A DNA stretch of 64,000 nt from positions 1,922,001 through 1,986,000 of the forward strand of contig NZ_CP042432.1 of assembly GCF_008033235.1 (NCBI RefSeq). Direction: 5' to 3'. The position numbers and the translations under genes are program-made. The notes below the pieces were generated by a model. That model searched no databases. It was not told the DNA's origin and was given only the letters and a program-made list of their open reading frames with translations. The DNA is from Anseongella ginsenosidimutans. GTDB lineage: Bacteria; Bacteroidota; Bacteroidia; Sphingobacteriales; Sphingobacteriaceae. Below, one piece after another: positions 10,156 to 18,414 of the stretch (the stretch's first letter is position 1; every line of letters starts with the position of its first letter).

Positions 10156-10186
10156 TTTGTTTTTCAAATTATTAGCTCTATATTTG
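10156..10186 (+). promoter_or_regulatory. Promoter of rpsT
   Basis: TTTG at 10156-10159, a 19-bp spacer and TATATTTG at 10179-10186 match the Bacteroidota promoter consensus. The predicted transcript start is near 10190, which leaves a leader of about 29 nt. Confidence 0.8.
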
Positions 10187-10218
10187 CAGTCCTTTTAGAA
10201 AAAGAGACAAAATATAAC

Positions 10219-10473
10219 ATGGCAAACCATAAATCTGCATTAAAGAGGATCAGGCAAAGTGCCGCAAGAAGGCTTAGGAATCGTTATTATGCCAAAACTA
10301 CGCGTAATGCCGTGAGGAAGCTGCGGGGAACAACTGACAAGGCAGCGGCTGCAGAGCTTTATCCCCTGGTGTCTTCCATGCTCGACAGGCTGGCAAAACG
10401 TAATGTTATTCACAAGAATAACGCGGCAAATAAGAAATCCAAGCTGGCGCGGTACGTGAACACGCTTCAATAG
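10219..10473 (+). CDS. rpsT: 30S ribosomal protein S20
   Basis: S20 is an early-binding 16S rRNA protein. The 84-residue, lysine/arginine-rich helical sequence begins [14 protein letters not shown] and has the usual length. The C-terminal region [17 protein letters not shown] matches the family. It stands alone with its own promoter (10156-10186) and terminator (10493), which is common for this gene. Confidence 0.97.
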   Translation: MANHKSALKRIRQSAARRLRNRYYAKTTRNAVRKLRGTTDKAAAAELYPLVSSMLDRLAKRNVIHKNNAANKKSKLARYVNTLQ

Positions 10474-10492
10474 GCAGCTTTAAAAATATATG

Positions 10493-10527
10493 AAGAGCGG
10501 TGCGAATTTCGTATCGCTCTTTTTTTG
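10493..10527 (+). terminator. Rho-independent terminator of rpsT
   Basis: AAGAGCGGTGC (from 10493) pairs with GTATCGCTCTT (to 10521), allowing two G-U pairs. A T run to 10527 follows. Confidence 0.85.
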
Positions 10528-10582
10528 TTTTTCACTTCTAATTTAGGAAGTTTTTTGTAATTTCCCAGGAAATTCTACTACT

Positions 10583-11281
10583 ATGTTAACCTTTGAAAAA
10601 CGGATCAGCATCAAGGCCTGGGCTGAGGAAGACCGTCCCAGGGAAAAATTACTTCAAAATGGCCGCCACAGCCTAAGTGAAGCCGAGTTACTGGCAATCA
10701 TTCTCGGATCCGGGAATGAAAACGAAAGCGCGGTGGAACTTTCCAAACGCATTCTGCAGAGCTGCGAAAATAAGCTGGATAAGCTGGGCAAATTATCGGT
10801 TACCGACTTGCAGCATTTTCATGGGATCGGCCCGGCGAAAGCTGTGAGTATCATCGCAGCCCTGGAACTCGGAAGGCGAAGGAAGGAAACAACTTCCGCA
10901 GCTGACAGCCGGATCACAGCCAGCGCCGACGTATTTAAGGTCATGCTTCCCTTCATGGAAGATCTTATGCATGAAGAGTTCTGGATGATAAGCCTTAACC
11001 GGGCAAATCGCATTATTTCCAATAAGCGCATCAGCTCCGGCGGGCTTTCCGGAACGGTTGCCGATCCGCGGATCATTTATAAGTCCGCCCTGGAGCAACT
11101 CGCTACCTCAGTGATCTTTAGTCATAATCATCCTTCGGGAAACACCAAGCCCAGCAAAGCTGATATTGAACTGACCAAAAAGCTGGTGATTGCCGGAGAT
11201 ATACTGGAGATCAACGTACTTGATCATGTGATCGTTTCCGACAGCGGCTTTTTCAGTTTTGCCGACGAAGGCATGATCTAA
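10583..11281 (+). CDS. radC: RadC/JAMM-domain protein
   Basis: RadC proteins (formerly thought to act in DNA repair) carry a helix-hairpin-helix and a JAMM metalloprotease-like fold; the cellular role is uncertain. The 232-residue product has the N-terminal motif EDRPREKLLQNG, an HhH at about residues 70-85 (LQHFHGIGPAKAVSI), and the complete metal motif FSHNHPSGNTKPSKAD, with His181, His183 and Asp194. Length is usual. It is chromosomal and single, converging with the glycosyltransferase gene. The roughly 100-bp gap after it holds no clear terminator. Confidence 0.93.
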   Translation: MLTFEKRISIKAWAEEDRPREKLLQNGRHSLSEAELLAIILGSGNENESAVELSKRILQSCENKLDKLGKLSVTDLQHFHGIGPAKAVSIIAALELGRRRKETTSAADSRITASADVFKVMLPFMEDLMHEEFWMISLNRANRIISNKRISSGGLSGTVADPRIIYKSALEQLATSVIFSHNHPSGNTKPSKADIELTKKLVIAGDILEINVLDHVIVSDSGFFSFADEGMI

Positions 11282-11380
11282 GCGCTGCCGGGAACTTTCC
11301 GCGGGCAGGAACATGCCTTCCGCGACACCTAGCCCATACCGCGGTGTTAAAGCCTGCTGTGGCGGTACTCCTTCCTGGTT

Positions 11381-12937
11381 TTACCGGAAACGCTGCTGCA
11401 TTTTTTTGACCGCTTCATTCAGCAGGGGAGTCACGGAGGAATCCGCACTCCGGAACCACCTGATCTTCGTTCCGAACTCACGGGCCATTGGAGCTGTTAT
11501 TGAATCGGTAACGGTCACTTCTGCAAAAAGGCCCTGAAGGCCGGCATCTTCCGGCCCGCCATCGCCGATCCGGATAATATGTGCGATGTTCCTGTAGTCC
11601 GGCACCCAGAGCAGGAAGGATGCGCTGACGCTGATTGCCTGCGGCAGGCCGGATCGGTAGCCATAATAGTTCAGGGCCCCGGCCTGGCCGTAATTATCGC
11701 AGAGAATAATGGTGTTTTTTTGCTCCGGGGCAGGTATTTCCCTCAAAGCGGCTACTGTTTTTTGGAGCAGCTCTTTCCGGCCCAGCATATCGGCGAAATC
11801 CTGGGGAAGGGCATGGTCGCGGAGATCTTCCCATTGCAGGATACCGGTTTGCCCAAGCCCGGTGTCTTGATAGTACTGCGCCAGCCGGGGAGGTGCCCAT
11901 ATGGGTAAGAGTACCGGAATCAGGGGCATTCCGGCTAACAATATAAAGCTTATGCCGGCGTACCGGATCCAGCGCCTTGACTGCGACATTTGCTCCAGCC
12001 GGAAGGCCCCCAGGGCCAGTAGAACCGGGTAGATTCCAAGTGCATAATAGCCTTTTCCCTGGAACAGGATCAGCAGGATCATTACCAGGAGAAAGGTCCA
12101 GCCAAAGACGATATACTTTTTGCCTTCGGTGTGGAAAAAAGTATAGCAGAGGCCCGTGAGCCAGATGAAGAAAACCGGAAGCGTCATCAGCAATTGCTCC
12201 GATAAGAAGGACAGCGGACTGACATGCCTTAGCTGAGTTTCGTGCAATTCTTCCATATGATGGAGGACGGGAAAATTATGCAGATATTGCCAGATCAGAT
12301 TGGGAAGAAAAATCAGCAAGCCGGTCAATGCGGCCAGGTAAAGATGCTTTCCGGCAAATAACTTTCGCTGCGGAGATAATGCTAGTGCAACAGCCAGCGC
12401 CAGGAGAAAGATGGCAACGGAATATTTGCTCAGAAAGCCCAGGCCGGCCGTAAAGCCCAGCAGATAGATAAACTTATTTTCCTGCCGGTCGATATAACGG
12501 AATACCCAGTACGCTGCCAGCGTCCAGAAAAAAACATCCAGAAAGTTCGGCTGGAACAGGAAATGCAGCCGAAGAAAAGCGGTAAAGATAAAAGCCAGGA
12601 AAAGCAGGAATAGGGCCGGGCCTTTTCCTCCCAGGCGCAGCACTATTTTACCGGCAAGCAGGAAAGTAAGGGCCCCGAAAATGGCTGGCCATAGCCGTAC
12701 CCAAAATTCATGATCGCCGGATAACAAGCTTACCCAGGCCAGCAGGGAAAGCAAAGGAGGCGCTTCCAGGTATCCCCAATCCAGGTGCCGGGCTTCTGCC
12801 AGGTATAAGAATTCATCCCGGTGTAACTCATAAGCCGGATGCACGATCAGGAAAGGAAGCAGGAATTTTACAAAAGCAAGTATCCGGAGTAATACCAGGG
12901 CCTTGTCAACCGGGAGCGCTTGTTTCCTGCCGTTCAT
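11381..12937 (-). CDS. Integral membrane glycosyltransferase, GT39/ArnT-like (PMT_2)
   Basis: Family members use polyprenyl-phosphate sugars to glycosylate proteins or lipids on the outer face of the inner membrane. The 518-residue protein has about ten transmembrane segments in its first 370 residues. The first loop holds YELHRDEFLYLAEARHLDWGY, in part, with the acidic pair typical of the catalytic loop, followed by APPLLSLLAW. The C-terminal 150 residues are a soluble domain. The acceptor is unknown. No LPS or O-antigen genes are adjacent. It diverges from pheT. Confidence 0.85.
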   Translation of the reverse strand: MNGRKQALPVDKALVLLRILAFVKFLLPFLIVHPAYELHRDEFLYLAEARHLDWGYLEAPPLLSLLAWVSLLSGDHEFWVRLWPAIFGALTFLLAGKIVLRLGGKGPALFLLFLAFIFTAFLRLHFLFQPNFLDVFFWTLAAYWVFRYIDRQENKFIYLLGFTAGLGFLSKYSVAIFLLALAVALALSPQRKLFAGKHLYLAALTGLLIFLPNLIWQYLHNFPVLHHMEELHETQLRHVSPLSFLSEQLLMTLPVFFIWLTGLCYTFFHTEGKKYIVFGWTFLLVMILLILFQGKGYYALGIYPVLLALGAFRLEQMSQSRRWIRYAGISFILLAGMPLIPVLLPIWAPPRLAQYYQDTGLGQTGILQWEDLRDHALPQDFADMLGRKELLQKTVAALREIPAPEQKNTIILCDNYGQAGALNYYGYRSGLPQAISVSASFLLWVPDYRNIAHIIRIGDGGPEDAGLQGLFAEVTVTDSITAPMAREFGTKIRWFRSADSSVTPLLNEAVKKMQQRFR

Positions 12938-12961
12938 ACAAAGGTTAATGTAATAAAATTT

Positions 12962-12969
12962 TACCTTTG
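12962..12969 (+). promoter_or_regulatory. -7 element of pheT
   Basis: TACCTTTG matches TAnnTTTG and predicts a transcript start near 12973, about 26 nt before ATG 12999. No clear -33 element is visible. Confidence 0.55.
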
Positions 12970-12998
12970 CCCTCGAAAAATATTTTGATCCGGCATTT

Positions 12999-15425
12999 AT
13001 GAAAATTTCTTATAACTGGCTGAATGAATATATCCAAACCGGTAAGTCGCCTGCCGAGTTGTCGGCCCTGCTTACCGGAACGGGGCTGGAGGTAGAATCC
13101 CTTGAAAAGGTTCAGTCCATCCCGGGCGGATTGGAAGGCCTGGTAGTGGGAGAAGTGATCTCCAAATCACCGCATCCCAATGCTGACCGTTTAAACCTCA
13201 CGCTGGTTGATGTTGGCGCAGAAGCGCCGCTGCGGATTGTCTGTGGAGCCGCGAACGTGGCGGAAGGGCAGAAAGTAGTAGTCGCTGTCGAAGGAACCAC
13301 GGTGTATCCGCTTTCGGGCCAACCTTTTGAGATCAGGAAAGCTAAAATAAGAGGCGAAGCGTCGTCAGGGATGATCTGCGCCGAAGACGAGATCGGGCTT
13401 GGACGTTCACATGACGGCATCATGGTGCTGCCCGCGGACGCCGTACCCGGCACGCCTTTGAAAGAATATTTCAAGCTCCGGGATGACTGGGTAATGGAAA
13501 TAGGGTTAACGCCCAACAGGGCGGATGCAGCTTCTCATATAGGCACAGCCCGCGACGTGGCCGCAGTACTGAAAAAGAAAATTACTTATCCCTCCCTCGA
13601 AGATTTCCGGGAAGGGACGGGCCTGCAGCCGGTAAAGGTCCGGGTGGCCGATGAGGAAGCTTGTATCCGGTACAGCGGATTAGTTATTCAGAACATTACG
13701 CTTGGAGAATCCCCGCGCTGGCTGCAGGACCGGCTAAAGGCGATTGGTGTGAAATGCATCAATAATGTCGTGGATATTACCAATTATGTGCTTCATGAAA
13801 CAGGACAACCGTTGCATGCTTTCGACCTGGAAGCTATCCGGGGCGGTGCAGTTGTCGTAAAGACATTGCCTGAAGGAAGTACATTCCTTACCCTCGACGG
13901 AGTGGAGCGCAAGCTTTCCGCGGAAGACCTTATGATATGCGATGCTGACGGCGGTATGTGTATTGCCGGCGTTTTCGGAGGAGCGGACTCCGGGATCAGG
14001 GAAGACACCACCGGTATTTTCCTGGAGTCGGCCTGTTTTAATCCCGTGAGCGTGAGGCGTACGGCGAAAAGGCATGGATTGAAGACCGACGCCTCCTTCC
14101 GTTTTGAAAGAGGAACGGACCCGAATGCCACGTTATTCGCATTAAAGCGGGCAGCGATGCTGATCTGTGAAATTGCCGGCGGTGAAATACCTTCAGAATT
14201 GATCGATCTGTACCCCAGAGAGGTGAAGAAAGCGGAGGTCCACTTTTCTTTTGAAAATGCCCGGCGCCTGATCGGGAAGGAAATCCCCCGGCAGGAGATC
14301 CTCGCTATCCTGGAACACCTGGAGATCGCGATCCTGAAAGAAGACGCAAACACCCTTACCCTGGCCATCCCTACCGCGAAAGTGGACGTAACCCGTGAAA
14401 TTGACGTGATTGAGGAGATCCTCCGCATTTACGGGTATGATAACGTGGAAATGCCAGCGAAAGTTAATGCCTCCCTTTCCTATTCGCAGAAACCGGACGA
14501 AGCGTCCCTGCGGCACAGCATTGCTGATCTGCTTAGCGGCAAAGGCTTCTTTGAGATCATGTGCAATTCCCTTGGAAGCTCTTCCCATACCAGGCTTATA
14601 CCGGCGCTTGAAGAAGAGGAAGCAGTAAAGATCCTTAACCCGCTCAGCAGCGAGCTGGACCAGATGCGCCAGACACTCCTTTTTTCCGGACTTCAGTCCG
14701 TAGCCTATAACCTTAACCGTAAGAATACCGATCTGAAATTTTATGAATTCGGGAAAGTGTACCGGAAAATGGGAGCCGGCTATGAAGAAAAAAGAAAGCT
14801 TTCTCTGTATGTTACCGGGCGGAAGTTCCCGGAAACCTGGAACAGCGATAAAAGCAAGGCGGACATCTTTTACCTGAAGGGGTTTGTGGAAGCCGTACTG
14901 CAAAAACTGGGCATTCAGCCCGGGGAATTCAAACCCCTGGAAAATGATTTCCTGGAAGAAGCGTTTGAATACAGCTCCGGGGGCGAACGCCTTTTGCGTT
15001 CGGGAAGCGTGCCGGCCGGAATAAACGCGGCATTTGAAATTGAAGCGCCCGTATTTTATGCGGAGTTTGAATGGGACCAGTTGCTTCGTTTAAGGCGGGA
15101 ACATAAAGTAACTTACAGGGAAGTGCCTCGCTTTCCCGCAGTTAGACGTGATCTTTCCCTGCTGATCACCAATGAGGCCAGCTTTGGATACCTGGAGCAG
15201 ATAGCGCGGAAGACGGAGAACAGGATTTTGAAGGAAGTTAGTATATTTGATAAATATATTTCCGGCGAGGGGCAAAAAGGGCAGCTTCCGCCGGGAACAA
15301 AGTCCTACGCTTTGAGCTTTGTTTTAAGGGACGATGAGCAAACGCTGACGGAAAAGCAAATAGACCAGGTAATGCAGCGTTTGATCAGGGCTTTTGAGAA
15401 GGAAGGCGTAGAAATTAGAAAATGA
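12999..15425 (+). CDS. pheT: Phenylalanyl-tRNA synthetase beta subunit
   Basis: PheT forms the (alpha-beta)2 synthetase with PheS, which is not in this window. The 808-residue protein has the expected order. An EMAP/OB tRNA-binding domain lies at about 40-150 (VVGEVISKSPHPNADRL, CGAANV). The B3/B4 editing domain is at about 210-390 (INNVVDITNYVLHETGQPLHAF, in part; FRFERGTDPN). B5 is at about 400-475, a catalytic-like core follows, and a C-terminal anticodon-binding ferredoxin-like domain begins near 715 (YREVPRFPAVRRDLSLL). Length is standard. It is followed 7 bp later by the coiled-coil gene and zapA. Confidence 0.97.
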   Translation: MKISYNWLNEYIQTGKSPAELSALLTGTGLEVESLEKVQSIPGGLEGLVVGEVISKSPHPNADRLNLTLVDVGAEAPLRIVCGAANVAEGQKVVVAVEGTTVYPLSGQPFEIRKAKIRGEASSGMICAEDEIGLGRSHDGIMVLPADAVPGTPLKEYFKLRDDWVMEIGLTPNRADAASHIGTARDVAAVLKKKITYPSLEDFREGTGLQPVKVRVADEEACIRYSGLVIQNITLGESPRWLQDRLKAIGVKCINNVVDITNYVLHETGQPLHAFDLEAIRGGAVVVKTLPEGSTFLTLDGVERKLSAEDLMICDADGGMCIAGVFGGADSGIREDTTGIFLESACFNPVSVRRTAKRHGLKTDASFRFERGTDPNATLFALKRAAMLICEIAGGEIPSELIDLYPREVKKAEVHFSFENARRLIGKEIPRQEILAILEHLEIAILKEDANTLTLAIPTAKVDVTREIDVIEEILRIYGYDNVEMPAKVNASLSYSQKPDEASLRHSIADLLSGKGFFEIMCNSLGSSSHTRLIPALEEEEAVKILNPLSSELDQMRQTLLFSGLQSVAYNLNRKNTDLKFYEFGKVYRKMGAGYEEKRKLSLYVTGRKFPETWNSDKSKADIFYLKGFVEAVLQKLGIQPGEFKPLENDFLEEAFEYSSGGERLLRSGSVPAGINAAFEIEAPVFYAEFEWDQLLRLRREHKVTYREVPRFPAVRRDLSLLITNEASFGYLEQIARKTENRILKEVSIFDKYISGEGQKGQLPPGTKSYALSFVLRDDEQTLTEKQIDQVMQRLIRAFEKEGVEIRK

Positions 15426-15432
15426 ACCTCTT

Positions 15433-15723
15433 ATGGCTGAAATTGTTCCGAAACTTGCCTCGCTTGAAAAGAAGATTGGAAAGCTGATCGCTTATTGTGA
15501 CGCACTGGAAGCGGAAAGAACAAATTTAAGAGAGCAGAACGAGGCGATGCAGCTTACCTTGAAAAAGCAGCAAACGGAACTGAAGGAGCAGGAAGAGAAG
15601 ATCAGGGTCTTGAAGTTAGCGCGGTCAGTATCAGTGAATTCTGAGAAGACTATTGATATTAAGCAAAAAATTAACGAATTTGTGCGGGAAATAGATAAGT
15701 GTATTAACCTGTTAAATAGATAA
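15433..15723 (+). CDS. Small coiled-coil protein, ZapB-like by position
   Basis: This 96-residue protein is almost entirely predicted coiled coil: heptads run from LEKKIGKLIAYCDALEAE through LKKQQTELKEQEEKIRVLK, followed by a short polar linker and a C-terminal helix, INEFVREIDKCINLLNR. I recognise no named family. It sits between pheT and zapA with 7- and 26-bp gaps. Its shape and position suggest a partner of ZapA at the division ring, as ZapB is in E. coli, but sequence alone does not show that. Confidence 0.75.
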   Translation: MAEIVPKLASLEKKIGKLIAYCDALEAERTNLREQNEAMQLTLKKQQTELKEQEEKIRVLKLARSVSVNSEKTIDIKQKINEFVREIDKCINLLNR

Positions 15724-15749
15724 AGGTTTTTAAGTGATAAATTAGCTTA

Positions 15750-16052
15750 ATGGGAGAGATTTCCATAAAAATAAATATTGCTGACCGTGTGTATCCGTTG
15801 AAAGTGGAAATGCAGGAGGAGGAACAAATACGGAAAGCGGCCAAAAACATTAATGAACATATGCGATCGTTGCAGCAAGCGTATGATGTGCGCGATAAGC
15901 AGGACCTGTTGTCAATGAGCCTGCTGCATTATGCAACTACTGCGTTAAAATACGATGATAAAAAGATCATAGAGGACAACGGCTTATCCGAACAGCTAAC
16001 CGTTCTCCATGACCGGCTGGATGCATATCTCTCTGACAAAAATGTTCTTTAA
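15750..16052 (+). CDS. zapA: Cell division protein ZapA
   Basis: ZapA cross-links FtsZ filaments at the midcell ring. The 100-residue product has the N-terminal beta-hairpin region ISIKINIADRVYPLKVE, then the helix beginning EEEQIRKAAKNINEHM, and a long C-terminal helix for the tetramer. Length matches the family. A structured RNA interpreted as 6S RNA starts about 24 nt after its stop, and rny follows. Confidence 0.9.
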   Translation: MGEISIKINIADRVYPLKVEMQEEEQIRKAAKNINEHMRSLQQAYDVRDKQDLLSMSLLHYATTALKYDDKKIIEDNGLSEQLTVLHDRLDAYLSDKNVL

Positions 16053-16075
16053 CATAGCTAATGAATAAAGAATTT

Positions 16076-16255
16076 AACCGCAGTTAAGTTCTGTAGTGTC
16101 ACTATTAAAAACCTAAGGCTTAAATATACAAAAGGCCATGGCAGGCTGTCTATGGGGAACCGGCAACGGATTCGCAGAAGCAGCCGCAGACCTTAATCTT
16201 TTGTAAAAGGTTTTCCAATACATGATGCTATAGGAGTTTAATTGCGGTTTTTTTT
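16076..16255 (+). ncRNA. ssrS: 6S-like RNA (ssrS)
   Basis: 6S RNA binds the housekeeping RNA polymerase holoenzyme as an open-promoter mimic. This 180-nt stretch has no ORF and folds as one long nested hairpin. The closing stem of 12 pairs joins 16076-16087 (AACCGCAGTTAA) with 16238-16249 (TTAATTGCGGTT, one G-U). Inner stems pair 16091-16096 with 16228-16233, 16108-16114 with 16208-16214, 16127-16134 (TACAAAAG) with 16198-16205 (CTTTTGTA), and 16144-16148 with 16181-16185. An eight-T run ends it at 16255. Length, rod-like shape with internal loops and the position after zapA, where ssrS lies in many bacteria, support the call. I could not run a covariance model. Confidence 0.72.
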
Positions 16256-16266
16256 ATTCAATAATT

Positions 16267-17823
16267 ATGGATCAACTACTTTTATATATTCTTGCCGGCT
16301 TTCTTGCCGGTATTTTACTTGACCGCCTGTTGTTAAGGCGGATGTTCCGGAAACAGGAGATGCAGGCTAAGAACAAAGCCAAGCAAGCCCTGAAAGAAGC
16401 AGATGCGCAGGCCGAAATCCTTAAAAAGAACAAGCTGCTGGAAGCGAAGGAAAAGTTTCTCCAGCTAAAGGGGGAACATGAAAAGGAGCTGGCTTCAAGG
16501 AACCAGGGTATTGCACAGCGGGAGAACGCCCTGAAACAAAAGGAACAGTCTCTGAATCAAAAGCTGGAAAATAGCAGCAGAAAAGAGCAGGAACTGGAAA
16601 CGCTGAAGCAGGGCCTCAATCGCCAGATGGAAGTTTTGGAAAAGAAAAAGACCGAAATTGAGGAAGTAAAGAACCAGCATGTACTGCAGCTGGAGAAAAT
16701 ATCCGGCCTTTCGGTGGAGGAGGCCAAAAGCCAGTTAGTGGAAGCCTTAAAGGATGAGGCCAAAACAAAGGCAATGGCTTCTATCAAAGATATCGTGGAA
16801 GAGGCCAGGCTCACCGCGTCCAAGGAAGCTAAGAAGATCGTGATCCAGACCATCCAGCGGACGGCAACCGAATCGGCTATTGAAAATACCGTTTCCGTAT
16901 TTAATATTGAGAACGATGAAATTAAGGGCCGGGTGATCGGGCGTGAAGGCCGTAATATCCGTGCCCTGGAAGCTGCCACCGGCGTAGAGATCATCGTGGA
17001 CGATACCCCCGAAGCGATTATTCTTTCCGGTTTTGATCCGGTACGGCGCGAGATTGCCCGCCTTTCCCTGCACCGCCTGATCACCGACGGCCGTATTCAC
17101 CCGGCAAGGATCGAGGAAGTGGTGGCTAAAACCAAAAAGCAGCTTGAAGAAGAGATCGTTGAAATCGGTGAGCGGACGGTAATAGAACTGGGCATTCACG
17201 GGCTGCATCCGGAGCTTATCCGCATGGTGGGCCGCATGCGGTACCGTTCTTCCTACGGACAGAACCTGCTGCAGCACTCCCGTGAAGTGGCTAACCTTTG
17301 CGCAAGCATGGCTGCCGAACTGGGGCTCAATGTAAAACGAGCCAAGCGGGCAGGCCTCCTGCATGATATTGGAAAGGTGCCCGAGGATAATCCCGACCTG
17401 CCTCACGCTATTCTTGGAATGCAGCTGGCAGAAAAATACAAAGAACATCCCGAAGTCTGCAATGCGATAGGAGCGCATCATGACGAGGTTGAAATGACCA
17501 ATATGATTTCGCCAGTGGTCCAGGTATGCGATGCTATCTCAGGCGCCCGTCCGGGGGCTCGCCGGGAAGTGGTGGAAAGCTACATTAAGCGTTTGAAGGA
17601 AATGGAAGACCTGGCACTCTCCTATGCAGGCGTTGAAAAAAGCTTTGCCATTCAGGCGGGCCGGGAATTGCGCGTAGTAGTTGAGAGCGAGCGGATTTCC
17701 GACCAGCAGGCCGAAATGCTGGCTTTTGATATTTCCAATCGTATTCAAAACGAAATGATCTATCCGGGCCAGGTCAAGGTAACCGTGATCCGGGAAACAA
17801 GGGCGGTATCTTACGCCAAGTAA
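16267..17823 (+). CDS. rny: Ribonuclease Y
   Basis: RNase Y is a membrane-anchored endoribonuclease that initiates mRNA decay. The 518-residue protein has an N-terminal transmembrane helix (about 3-22), then a long coiled coil to about residue 150. The KH domain contains [19 protein letters not shown]. The HD domain contains [13 protein letters not shown] and the His366-Asp367 pair in [12 protein letters not shown]. Length is standard. It begins 12 bp after the 6S-like RNA, whose T-rich terminator would separate the transcripts. Confidence 0.97.
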   Translation: MDQLLLYILAGFLAGILLDRLLLRRMFRKQEMQAKNKAKQALKEADAQAEILKKNKLLEAKEKFLQLKGEHEKELASRNQGIAQRENALKQKEQSLNQKLENSSRKEQELETLKQGLNRQMEVLEKKKTEIEEVKNQHVLQLEKISGLSVEEAKSQLVEALKDEAKTKAMASIKDIVEEARLTASKEAKKIVIQTIQRTATESAIENTVSVFNIENDEIKGRVIGREGRNIRALEAATGVEIIVDDTPEAIILSGFDPVRREIARLSLHRLITDGRIHPARIEEVVAKTKKQLEEEIVEIGERTVIELGIHGLHPELIRMVGRMRYRSSYGQNLLQHSREVANLCASMAAELGLNVKRAKRAGLLHDIGKVPEDNPDLPHAILGMQLAEKYKEHPEVCNAIGAHHDEVEMTNMISPVVQVCDAISGARPGARREVVESYIKRLKEMEDLALSYAGVEKSFAIQAGRELRVVVESERISDQQAEMLAFDISNRIQNEMIYPGQVKVTVIRETRAVSYAK

Positions 17824-17830
17824 TTAACAA

Positions 17831-18289
17831 TTGTCCAAACTCGACACATACCTGGAACGTTACGGCGAGCATCATCGCCACCCGGTGAATAAGACGATTC
17901 ACTGGGTGGCCGTTCCCTTGATCATGTTCAGCCTGCTGGGGCTGATCTGGATGATCCCGTTTCCACCTGTTTCCACGTTTCTGAATTGGGCCAGCTTCGT
18001 AATTGCCTTTTCCATTTATTATTACTGGACCCTGTCCAAACCGATGGCGGTAGCAATGCTGCTGGTAGTGGGTGCAATGTCTTATTTTATCGTCCGGATC
18101 GAACTCACCGCCGAACAGCCGGCGCTGATCTTCGCTATTATTTTTGTAGCGGCGTGGATATTCCAGTTTGTTGGCCATAAAATAGAAGGTAAAAAGCCTT
18201 CTTTCCTCGAAGACCTGAAGTTCCTGCTGATAGGGCCGCTCTGGCTCCTGCACTTTGTGTTTAAAAAGCTGGGCCTTTCATACGAATAA
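17831..18289 (+). CDS. Mpo1/DUF962-family membrane protein
   Basis: Mpo1 of yeast is an Fe(II)-dependent 2-hydroxy fatty acid dioxygenase; bacterial members are mostly uncharacterised. The 152-residue protein has four hydrophobic segments and the conserved ends HHRHPVNKTIHWVAVP and FQFVGHKIEGKKPSFLEDL, whose histidines would bind the iron. The start must be TTG at 17831: an in-frame stop lies at 17825-17827, and the conserved N-terminus begins only a few residues later. It starts 7 bp after rny. The function in lipid turnover is inferred from the family. Confidence 0.82.
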   Translation: MSKLDTYLERYGEHHRHPVNKTIHWVAVPLIMFSLLGLIWMIPFPPVSTFLNWASFVIAFSIYYYWTLSKPMAVAMLLVVGAMSYFIVRIELTAEQPALIFAIIFVAAWIFQFVGHKIEGKKPSFLEDLKFLLIGPLWLLHFVFKKLGLSYE

Positions 18290-18330
18290 GCGGCAGCTAT
18301 CCCTGACTGCCTATTTCTCCTCCTGCTTAT

Positions 18331-18386
18331 TTAATGATTACTTAATATTTCGGACGTCTTTGCCTAACATTCGATAGCCACCTTTG
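18331..18386 (+). promoter_or_regulatory. Promoter of the lipoprotein gene with 11-bp-period direct repeats
   Basis: TTAAT lies at 18331-18335 and again at 18342-18346, exactly 11 bp apart. A -7 element, CACCTTTG (one mismatch to TAnnTTTG), is at 18379-18386. The same repeat pair at the same distance from -7 precedes the TonB receptor gene. Repeats with an 11-bp period are typical of OmpR/PhoB-family response-regulator sites. Confidence 0.6.
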
Positions 18387-18414
18387 CAGCAAAAGCAAAA
18401 ACTAAAAAAGTTTT

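Noticed and set aside
10583-11281. radC as a marker of a mobile or anti-restriction island
   Set aside because: It lies among housekeeping genes with no integrase, phage or plasmid genes nearby and has the normal chromosomal form.
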